Shown in pieces: positions 1-5,123 of a stretch of 7,204 bases of DNA (its first letter is position 1; every line of letters begins with the position of its first letter). A program made the translations under genes and the position numbers. Under the pieces are notes generated by a model. That model saw nothing but the letters and a program-made list of their open reading frames with translations, did no database searches and was not told the DNA's origin. Origin of the DNA: Promethearchaeota archaeon (GTDB lineage: Archaea > Asgardarchaeota > Lokiarchaeia > Sigyniarchaeales > SOKP01); assembly GCA_019057355.1 (NCBI GenBank), contig DXJM01000108.1, forward strand, positions 1 through 7,204. Direction: 5' to 3'.

Positions 1-63
1 CCCTAAAATAATCTTTTAAAAATACTGAACGGTTTCTAAAAATATCTTGCTGTTTTTCTCGAG

Positions 64-79
64 CAGACCACGAGGTCTG
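64..79 (-). other. Short hairpin downstream of the FAS1 gene
   Basis: A perfect 6-bp inverted repeat (CAGACC, four-base loop, GGTCTG) lies 18 bases past the stop codon of the minus-strand FAS1 gene. It could mark the 3' end of that transcript. The minus-strand sequence after it (CTCGAGAAAAACAGC) has no T-run, which archaeal termination usually needs, so a terminator role is weakly supported. Nothing else can be read in bases 1-96. Confidence 0.3.
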
Positions 80-96
80 AAATTCAATAATTTTTT

Positions 97-516
97 CTAT
101 AAAGCTACCATCAATTCAGGCATTTTCACTACTTCATCGATCTCGTGAATAATTCCATTTGCAAGCCCAACATACGAATTAATTATCAAAGCGTTATTTA
201 CCTTGAAGCCCTTATGGTAACTGACTTGAATGCTCTGTAATTGAAAAGTATTAACAGATTTCATTCTCATTAGCTCATTCGTGTTATATTTACCAGGAAT
301 GATGTGATATAACAATAATTCCTCCAAGGCATCGACGTCATTAAATAAAGCTGTTAATTGGCGCGATACAATCTTTCCGAACGCGTCATTATTGGGCACC
401 AAGACGGTATATGGTCCGTGATCGTGTAACATGTCTATTGTTGTTGATAATTTTAACATTTGAAAAAAGGTATAAAACTTGGTCTCAGAATTGAGAATAT
501 CTATAATTTTTAGCAA
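97..516 (-). CDS. Stand-alone FAS1 (fasciclin) domain protein
   Basis: A 139-residue protein that is essentially one FAS1 domain. The H1 box is visible at residues 37-46 (TVLVPNNDAF), the conserved Tyr-His at 70-71 (YHIIPG), and the H2 box at 120-130 (NGIIHEIDEVV). FAS1 domains generally act in cell adhesion or ligand binding and are usually exported. This one has no signal peptide, no membrane segment and no lipobox, so as annotated it would be cytosolic, which is unusual for the family. The start is a TTG: an in-frame TAG lies two codons upstream, and the next Met (residue 20) would remove the first helix of the fold, so TTG is preferred. A GTGAG about eight bases upstream is a possible weak ribosome-binding site. 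The gene has its own TATA-like promoter and no partner gene. The family call is firm; the biological role is unknown. Confidence 0.85.
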   Translation of the reverse strand: MLKIIDILNSETKFYTFFQMLKLSTTIDMLHDHGPYTVLVPNNDAFGKIVSRQLTALFNDVDALEELLLYHIIPGKYNTNELMRMKSVNTFQLQSIQVSYHKGFKVNNALIINSYVGLANGIIHEIDEVVKMPELMVAL

Positions 517-570
517 AGTCTATTCTAGCTCACTTTACTGTAACTTTTTGAATTTGAATTTCTTAAAACC

Positions 571-597
571 ATATATAAATACCCAACTGGGTTATTT
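571..597 (-). promoter_or_regulatory. TATA box with overlapping dyad, FAS1 gene promoter
   Basis: On the minus strand, ATTTATATAT (580-571) is a good archaeal TATA box. A start about 25 bases downstream would give a 5' leader of roughly 30 bases before the TTG at 516. Next to it and partly overlapping lies an inverted repeat: AAAT-ACCCA (577-585) against TGGGT-ATTT (588-597) with one unpaired T at 593. A dyad touching the TATA box is a typical place for a repressor to block TBP/TFB. No regulator gene is visible nearby. Confidence 0.5.
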
Positions 598-659
598 AAA
601 ACTTTGGTTCGATTTCATGGCGTTAAAATTATTAGATAAACCACCATTGAACCTTAATG

Positions 660-682
660 AAAAAAAATGTGGAAAAAAAAAA
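660..682 (-). terminator. Poly-T terminator of the TspO-like gene
   Basis: On the minus strand, 26 bases after the TspO-like stop codon, there is a run of ten T (682-673) followed by CC, ACA and another run of T (667-660). Archaeal RNA polymerase can terminate at such T-tracts without a stem-loop. This separates the gene from the FAS1 gene downstream, which has its own promoter. Confidence 0.55.
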
Positions 683-707
683 TATCAGAATACTTGATTT
701 GGGAAAT

Positions 708-1484
708 TTATTTTTTATATTCGGTATATATGGTAAATACTACCAAAAATCCGATGATTATGACTGCGATAAGTGCGCTGGTAGCTACAATGATGCTTCC
801 CGCCGATTGTTTCAAAAATATTCCAAAGGATGCCCAAATAACAACTAATGAATATGCGATATCTTTTCGGACATGCAGGACAATAGCAGTCAACACGATT
901 GCGACAATAATGACCACTAAGGTCAGTATCTCAGCACCTATTCCAAATGGTTCTACTCCTAGCTTGACTAACAATGCTGAGATGTTTGCGATTGTAGCGA
1001 TGGTTATCCACCCTAAATATACACTAATGGGAACGTGGATGAACCATTTTTCCCCTCGAGAAGAATCTGATTTGCCTATGTCTAATCTAATGTATATCAT
1101 GATTAAAGAAAGCAATAAGATGATCATGATGATCATGGATACTTCTACCATTAAAAAATGCCATGCGAAGATCCACGCGATGTTTGCAATGCTAGAAATG
1201 ACGAAAAAATAGCCGATTTTCTCAATAAAATGCAGGTCTTCTTTTTCTTTCTTGAAAAGATCCTTTCCTTGATATATCGCGAAAATGACTAAAAGCAAGT
1301 AGATGATGCTCCAAATAGAAAAGGTAAGATTCGCAGGCACGAAAAGATTAGGATATAAGTCAGATATTTCACCCGTTGTCAAGTTATTTAATGGAAGCAA
1401 GACGGCAATCATGTTTATGATAATTGTAAGCACTACACCCAAAATGTTTCCTAATTGTAAGATTAATTTCACTTTTTCATTCAT
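708..1484 (-). CDS. TspO/MBR-family (tryptophan-rich sensory) membrane protein
   Basis: A 258-residue integral membrane protein with about seven or eight hydrophobic segments (roughly 6-28, 52-72, 90-110, 113-134, 150-172, 184-204, 209-224, 230-252). The stretch TTGEISDLYPNLFVPANLTF (36-55) followed by SIWSIIY (56-62), then WIFAWH (104-109) and the YLGWITIATIAN region (156-167), is the pattern of the longer archaeal and bacterial 'tryptophan-rich sensory proteins' related to TspO. Classic TspO is about 160 residues with five helices, so this is the long variant. TspO proteins bind tetrapyrroles and have been linked to stress and light/oxygen responses; the substrate here is unknown. The ATG start is well supported by GGTGAT (1495-1490), a close match to the archaeal anti-Shine-Dalgarno, five bases upstream. 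Six tryptophans are present. The leader shows unusual structure, described separately. Family call fairly sure, function unsure. Confidence 0.8.
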   Translation of the reverse strand: MNEKVKLILQLGNILGVVLTIIINMIAVLLPLNNLTTGEISDLYPNLFVPANLTFSIWSIIYLLLVIFAIYQGKDLFKKEKEDLHFIEKIGYFFVISSIANIAWIFAWHFLMVEVSMIIMIILLLSLIMIYIRLDIGKSDSSRGEKWFIHVPISVYLGWITIATIANISALLVKLGVEPFGIGAEILTLVVIIVAIVLTAIVLHVRKDIAYSLVVIWASFGIFLKQSAGSIIVATSALIAVIIIGFLVVFTIYTEYKK

Positions 1485-1539
1485 GCTAAATCACCAAAAA
1501 AGAAGGCGTACAGCCTTTCTTGAATTAATTAGCATGAAT
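1479..1539 (-). promoter_or_regulatory. Structured leader with 14-codon upstream ORF before the TspO-like gene
   Basis: Two arms form a perfect 11-bp inverted repeat (ATTCATGCTAA at 1479-1489, TTAGCATGAAT at 1529-1539). In the minus-strand RNA the 3' arm contains the TspO-like start codon (1484-1482). Between the arms are a smaller hairpin (GCCTT 1513-1517 / AAGGC 1503-1507, five-base loop), a run of six T (1501-1496) and the ribosome-binding site. The 5' arm contains an ATG (1535-1533) opening a 14-codon ORF, MLINSRKAVRLLFW, whose TGA stop (1493-1491) lies inside GGTGA. Translation of this ORF would be expected to melt the hairpin and deliver ribosomes to the main start. Whether transcription begins far enough upstream to include both arms is not known. 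Confidence 0.4.
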
Positions 1540-1558
1540 CTCAAGATAAACCTTACCC

Positions 1559-1590
1559 TTATAATTTAGACATTCCCAGAATATATACTT
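1559..1590 (-). promoter_or_regulatory. Candidate TATA boxes for the TspO-like gene
   Basis: Two TATA-like elements lie upstream on the minus strand: AAGTATATAT (1590-1581) and TAAATTATAA (1568-1559). The distal one would place the transcript start near 1557, including the whole structured leader. The proximal one would place it near 1536, almost exactly at the upstream-ORF ATG, giving a leaderless small ORF and removing most of the 5' hairpin arm. The two choices therefore predict different regulation. Confidence 0.4.
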
Positions 1591-1800
1591 TAATCTAACC
1601 ATAAAACTTCCACGAAATTTTCCTTAACTTAAGAACATGAATCTTCTAACAACATCCTGTAAACATGACCCCATTTATTATTGAATTACTAGCCTTTATA
1701 TGATAGGTTGAGCCCGTTAAAAGCCTTTAATGAAAAAAGAATTAATTTGACAGCATGAACCCCAAATTAAATTTAGTAAAAAATAACCTATTCCAAGTGA
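1591..1800. other. Non-coding spacer with degenerate repeats
   Basis: Together with the leader and terminators, 1485-1830 is a 346-base stretch without a convincing gene. Besides the TspO-like promoter it holds AGCCTTTA twice (1691-1698 and 1722-1729), CATGAATCT at 1636-1644, and a block AGCCTTT...GAATTAATT...AGCATGAACC (1722-1761) that repeats in the same order as 1512-1540. I see no tRNA-like or rRNA-like sequence. Confidence 0.4.
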
Positions 1801-1803
1801 GTT

Positions 1804-1821
1804 AAAAAAGAGAGAAAAAAA
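1804..1821 (-). terminator. T-tract terminator of the MoaD/ThiS-like gene
   Basis: On the minus strand, nine bases after the stop codon, seven T (1821-1815) then CTCTC then six T (1809-1804). There is no stem-loop. This fits a T-tract-driven archaeal terminator. Confidence 0.5.
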
Positions 1822-1830
1822 TAACTTCTA

Positions 1831-2049
1831 TTATTTTCCGCCCGCAATGTGAGGAAGAATGGTAACCTCAGACTCTGGACTTATTTTTGTATCGGAAGTG
1901 GCCTTTTTACCATCAACTAATATCCCAAAATATTTTCCTTCAAGATTCAACTCCTTTAATAAATCCCCAACGGTCATTGCTCTCTCGGGCGTTAACGTTT
2001 CATAAATTCCAGTGTCTAATAGTTCAGCTAACTGTTTTATTTTTAACAC
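1831..2049 (-). CDS. MoaD/ThiS-type ubiquitin-like beta-grasp protein with GGK tail
   Basis: A 72-residue protein. The stretch VGDLLKELNLEGKYFGILVD (27-46) and the end SEVTILPHIAGGK (60-72) are typical of the MoaD/ThiS/SAMP sulfur-carrier fold, whose C-terminal Gly-Gly is adenylated by an E1-like enzyme and then carries sulfur as a thiocarboxylate (for molybdopterin/tungstopterin, thiamin or tRNA thiolation) or is conjugated to proteins. Here the Gly-Gly (70-71) is followed by one extra Lys (72), so the glycine is not exposed unless the Lys is removed. No MoaE, ThiG, MoeB/ThiF or aldehyde:ferredoxin oxidoreductase gene is in the window, so the pathway cannot be assigned. The start is GTG; a TAG stop immediately precedes it, so no longer form exists. 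No clear ribosome-binding site is seen and the leader is probably very short. Confidence 0.85.
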   Translation of the reverse strand: MLKIKQLAELLDTGIYETLTPERAMTVGDLLKELNLEGKYFGILVDGKKATSDTKISPESEVTILPHIAGGK

Positions 2050-2178
2050 CTATTTATTTTGTTCTAAGTTACAAGTATTACTTTTAATTAATAAATATTT
2101 ATGTTTCCTCCTATAAATTAGGTAAAGCATGAATCATGAATCTACACTAGATGACCATTAAAATTCACCAAGTCATGT
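2050..2178. promoter_or_regulatory. Divergent promoter region between the MoaD/ThiS-like and TPR genes
   Basis: For the minus strand an AT-rich TATA-like stretch (TTTATTAATTAAAAG, 2095-2081) would give a start near 2060 and a leader of only about 10-15 bases, which fits the absence of a ribosome-binding site. For the plus strand CTATAAATTA (2111-2120) is the best TATA box, preceded by TTTCCTC; it predicts a start near 2140. Between the plus TATA and the TPR start lie two overlapping CATGAATC copies (2128-2135, 2135-2142) that also open a 10-codon ORF, MNHESTLDDH (2129-2161). Confidence 0.5.
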
Positions 2179-3966
2179 TTGACAGAAGCAGTGATTCTTC
2201 ATTTTACATCGAGCTTTAAAAAAACTATTTGGTTTTTATTATTGGAACACTTTTCATTATTGAGTAGAAAAATACAGAGAGTTGATCACATAATTTTAGA
2301 TGAAGATAAATATATTGATTATACGAACTATCTGGATGCATTAAGAGACTCCGTAAGGATTATACAAAAAATTAAAGACCCGAGCGAAAAGAACAAGCAA
2401 ATTCAGAGACTCGTCTCAGATGTCATTGAATTTTCAAAAGAAATATCTGAAACCGAAGATTATTTTGAAGCGGGAGAATTTTTATACTGGGCGGCAGAAA
2501 TCGTGGAATATGTAGATTATAACAGGGCACTTAACCTGTATAAACAAAACATCAAAGTATGGGAAAAACAAATAGAATCGTGCAAGCGTCAAGCACAAAT
2601 ACGTGAAATTGCCGAAATTTATTTGAAAATTGCCGAAATTTACCGCGTAAAATTCGAGGATTTTAATTTAGAAAAGGAAACAATATTGAATAGCATCAAG
2701 CATCTGATTCAAGAAACCCACCTTCAACTAAATTTTAACGAATATCGAAAACTTGCTCATACCTACGAGAATATCGCGGAGTTATATCTAAAATTATTGG
2801 ATTATGGTAATGCTATTGAATATTACTCAAAAGTAATTGAACTTGCAAGGGATTACGAATTCTATGACCTTTTATCCTTTTCTTATCAACAAGTATCTTC
2901 ATGCTATGAAGGATTGGATGATTATAATTCTTCCAAGCATATAGTAACCGAAGGAATCGATTTTTTCAAAGAATTGTATACCCAATACGAAGAAAAAAAG
3001 GATTACATGGCAATATCGCAGGTAACGCAAATATTAAAAAATCTGAACCATATCATCGACGATCAAGAAAATTATGAATTTTATGCCAAAAAAGAAGCAA
3101 GTGCTTTCATAAAACTAGCAGAAAAACTTGAAAGAAACAAAAATGGCTACCAAAAAATGGCACGCTATTATCGAGGTGCTGCCCTCTGTTATAAAGGTCT
3201 GAAAGATAATCTGATCGAATCTGCTTCTTGTTTTATTTTGGCGGGTAATTATTCTGAAAAAGCAGGTGATTTTTATAACGCGGCTGTCAATTACATCGAT
3301 GCGGGGGACATTTTTAAGGACCTTCTCAACTTGGAAATGGCATACAAGCATTATATCAGGGCAGGAGATAATTTTTGGAGGTTTGAAAAAATCAACAAGT
3401 CAACAGAATGTTATTTGAATGCATACGATATCGCAATAGAGGGGAAATTTGAGTTCAACCGTTTTGGCATTTTCAACCAAATCGTCAGAGGGCTCAACAA
3501 GATAGCTGAGGATGGTTTAAAAAATCAAGAATTTTTCACGGCGGCATCTCTCATCCTGGAAAGTATTAAGTTTTATGAACAATTAGACATTGCAAACGAT
3601 TTAGTCCTGAAAGAAATGGTTCGCAACGTGTATAAATACTATTATCGCGCCGCAAACCTGAAACAAATAGGATTTTCCCACCTGGTGAACTCTTATTTTT
3701 TAGCCGCTATTTCGAGCATACTTATAGGGCATACAACCAAGGCGAAAGAAATAATGGCTGAAATTGACTCAGATAATTATAGCGTGAATAATTATAAAAA
3801 GATCATCGAAATCATCATTGAATGGATTTCAAGTGGGAAAGAAGTGAGATGGGAACATTTTCCCTATAATTTGAAGAGAGTCATGAAAGGTTCTGAGGAC
3901 ATATTATATCTTCTAAAATTATTTCGGAACAACATGCTGATTAACTATAATGCTGGACCAAAATAG
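2179..3966 (+). CDS. TPR-like helical-repeat protein, possibly alpha-SNAP-like
   Basis: A 595-residue, almost entirely alpha-helical, soluble protein. TPR-type helix pairs are clear at about 195-228 (ENIAELYLKLLDYGNAIEYY core), 233-267, 325-360 and 361-400, the last with AGDFYNAAVNYIDAGDIF and MAYKHYIRAGDNFWRF. The alternation of A-G-D/N turns with aromatic helices recalls alpha-SNAP and other TPR adaptors common in Asgard archaea; this is resemblance only. The N-terminal 90 residues are a less regular helix and the C-terminal 60 are amphipathic. TPR proteins act as protein-protein scaffolds; the partner is unknown. The start is uncertain: TTG at 2179 is the first candidate after an in-frame TGA at 2152, but no ribosome-binding site is seen, and TTG codons at 2242 or 2260 are possible. 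It overlaps the HAD gene by 17 bases, so the two are co-transcribed. Confidence 0.85.
   Translation: MTEAVILHFTSSFKKTIWFLLLEHFSLLSRKIQRVDHIILDEDKYIDYTNYLDALRDSVRIIQKIKDPSEKNKQIQRLVSDVIEFSKEISETEDYFEAGEFLYWAAEIVEYVDYNRALNLYKQNIKVWEKQIESCKRQAQIREIAEIYLKIAEIYRVKFEDFNLEKETILNSIKHLIQETHLQLNFNEYRKLAHTYENIAELYLKLLDYGNAIEYYSKVIELARDYEFYDLLSFSYQQVSSCYEGLDDYNSSKHIVTEGIDFFKELYTQYEEKKDYMAISQVTQILKNLNHIIDDQENYEFYAKKEASAFIKLAEKLERNKNGYQKMARYYRGAALCYKGLKDNLIESASCFILAGNYSEKAGDFYNAAVNYIDAGDIFKDLLNLEMAYKHYIRAGDNFWRFEKINKSTECYLNAYDIAIEGKFEFNRFGIFNQIVRGLNKIAEDGLKNQEFFTAASLILESIKFYEQLDIANDLVLKEMVRNVYKYYYRAANLKQIGFSHLVNSYFLAAISSILIGHTTKAKEIMAEIDSDNYSVNNYKKIIEIIIEWISSGKEVRWEHFPYNLKRVMKGSEDILYLLKLFRNNMLINYNAGPK
2606..2642 (+). 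repeat. 21-base-period tandem repeat inside the TPR gene
   Basis: The 16-base string AAATTGCCGAAATTTA occurs at 2606-2621 and again at 2627-2642, exactly 21 bases (seven codons) apart. It encodes IAEIYLK-IAEIYRV (144-157). The period of seven residues means a recent in-frame duplication of two helical turns, or strong selection for a repeated helix. Confidence 0.8.
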
Positions 3967-4642
3967 CAATTATGAAACCATGCATGGCAAAAAAAAAAAA
4001 ATAATCATAAGCTTTGATTTAGACTACACGCTCATCGATAATACTGAAGGAATAGTGAATTCTTTTCATCATGCCACGAGCGTGCATGACATTCCAAAAA
4101 TCGACGATGATCTCATCAAAAAAATGATTGGAATGCCATTGAATGAAATATTCTCGCGCAGTTGCAATCTCGATCCCTCCCTCCTCATAACTTCCTTTCG
4201 AGAATTTTATGGTAATGAGGGTATATATCAGGTCAAAATGTACCCAGGCATCATGGAAAAACTGAAAGAACTAAAAACAAGCTTTTTATTAGGAGTAATC
4301 ACCAGCAAAAGACAGGACATGGCAATAAAGCTATTAAGGTACCTGAATATCGACCATTTCTTTGATTACATAATCGGTGAAAATGAGGAAATAAAAAGCA
4401 AGCTCGACTTGAAGTTAAAAAATATATTGTATTCAGCGTATTCCGACCACGAGTTCGTGATAGTCGGAGATCACCCAAAAGATAAAATGCTTGCCGAAAT
4501 GTTTGACTGTCCTTTTATAGGGGTGTTGACCGGACATCATTCAGCCGACCAATTAAAAAGAAAAAATGATAAAAAATACCTTATTTTAGATGGAGTAGCG
4601 AATATCGATAAATTTCAGGTGTACTCTCTTTTTGAGAACTAA
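3950..4642 (+). CDS. HAD-superfamily hydrolase, phosphoglycolate-phosphatase-like
   Basis: A 230-residue phosphatase of HAD subfamily I. Motif I is FDLDYTLID (22-30), with the nucleophile Asp23 and the acid/base Asp25; motif II is VITSK (116-120) with Thr118; motif III is a Lys in KLDLKLK (151-157); motif IV is VGDHPKDKM (172-180) with metal-binding Asp174 and Asp178. The helical cap lies between motif I and about residue 95, as in phosphoglycolate phosphatase and beta-phosphoglucomutase relatives. All catalytic residues are present; the substrate cannot be read from sequence. The ATG at 3950 overlaps the upstream gene by 17 bases; the ATG at 3980 (residue 11) would still leave 11 residues before motif I and is an equally plausible start. 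Neither has a clear ribosome-binding site, suggesting translational coupling. A run of 13 A (3989-4001) encodes Lys14-17. Confidence 0.9.
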   Translation: MLDQNSNYETMHGKKKKIIISFDLDYTLIDNTEGIVNSFHHATSVHDIPKIDDDLIKKMIGMPLNEIFSRSCNLDPSLLITSFREFYGNEGIYQVKMYPGIMEKLKELKTSFLLGVITSKRQDMAIKLLRYLNIDHFFDYIIGENEEIKSKLDLKLKNILYSAYSDHEFVIVGDHPKDKMLAEMFDCPFIGVLTGHHSADQLKRKNDKKYLILDGVANIDKFQVYSLFEN

Positions 4643-4900
4643 ACTCGCAGTCCTGATCGATGAAGAACGCTCGAGAATCAAGGGTATTGTCCAAGGGAAC
4701 AAACTATTTAATGATGGTGCACTATTATCTAAGACGGGATTAAATATAATCGTGATAGTAATTCTACATTTATGTAAATATCTTCCCATTTTTATACCTC
4801 AAGACAAAATGATCTCAATAAAAAATTAACCGTCCATTGATCTCCAATTATCTTCTCGTGTTTCCTCAAGAACTTGCCTTCCCTCGTTGAATTGAGTAGA
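4643..4900. other. Non-coding stretch after the HAD gene
   Basis: This is the first part of a 480-base interval without a convincing gene. An open frame continues from within the HAD end (4632-4829, 65 codons, TTG start). Its first half (AVLIDEERSRIKGIVQGNKL) looks somewhat protein-like, but it matches nothing I recognise and could be a decayed gene remnant. ATTTATGTAAAT (4768-4779) is a small dyad. A modest T-run (CCATTTTTATACC near 4787-4799) may end the TPR-HAD transcript. No RNA gene is apparent. Confidence 0.35.
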
Positions 4901-4902
4901 TA

Positions 4903-4969
4903 TTTTACATTTCTGTCCTAACATTTACTATAGTAAATTCTACTGGAAAAATAACAAACCTTTTAAATA
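4903..4969 (+). promoter_or_regulatory. Operator/promoter module copy 1 upstream of the ABC importer
   Basis: TTTTACA (4903-4909), 14 bases, then TTTAC-TATA-GTAAA (4924-4937), the core of a perfect 16-bp palindrome (4923-4938), then 24 bases, then a TATA-like TTTAAATA (4962-4969). The same ordered set recurs 92 bases downstream. If used, it would start RNA near 4990, with a leader of about 130 bases before the substrate-binding protein. Confidence 0.5.
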
Positions 4970-4975
4970 AAACTG

Positions 4976-4994
4976 CGTTAAAATGATATTAACG
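4976..4994 (+). promoter_or_regulatory. Inverted repeat CGTTAA-N7-TTAACG
   Basis: A perfect 6-bp dyad with a seven-base spacer lies between the two promoter modules of the importer. It would overlap the predicted transcript start of the first module. It is a possible second regulator site, or a small hairpin in an upstream transcript. Confidence 0.35.
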
Positions 4995-5054
4995 TTTTAC
5001 AACTATAATGCGTTCTTTACGGTCGTAAAATTACGTTATGAAAATCTTTAAATA
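4995..5054 (+). promoter_or_regulatory. Operator/promoter module copy 2, main ABC importer promoter
   Basis: TTTTACA (4995-5001), 14 bases, TTTAC-GGTC-GTAAA (5016-5029), 17 bases, then the TATA box TTTAAATA (5047-5054). The predicted RNA start is near 5077, giving a leader of about 45 bases before the ATG at 5124. The dyad lies directly upstream of the TATA box, the usual place for an archaeal activator, though a repressor is not excluded. Confidence 0.55.
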
Positions 5055-5123
5055 TGTAGAAAGAAGAATGTTCTATATTTAATAACAATAAAATCTAAAA
5101 AAAAAAACTAAGTGAAAAAAAAA

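Noticed and set aside
667..1212. 181-codon plus-strand open frame
   Set aside because: It is the antisense shadow of the TspO-like gene, which has a family match, membrane segments and a good ribosome-binding site.
1485..1830. tRNA or small structured RNA in the spacer
   Set aside because: No cloverleaf, CCA-type end or T-loop sequence was found; the repeats are better explained as regulatory.
2129..2161. 10-codon ORF MNHESTLDDH before the TPR gene
   Set aside because: Too short to call as a gene; its ATGs come from the repeated CATGAATC motif and no ribosome-binding site precedes it.
4632..4829. 65-codon plus-strand open frame overlapping the HAD gene end
   Set aside because: TTG start inside another gene, no ribosome-binding site, no recognisable domain. 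The first half is faintly protein-like, so it is mentioned only as a possible remnant.
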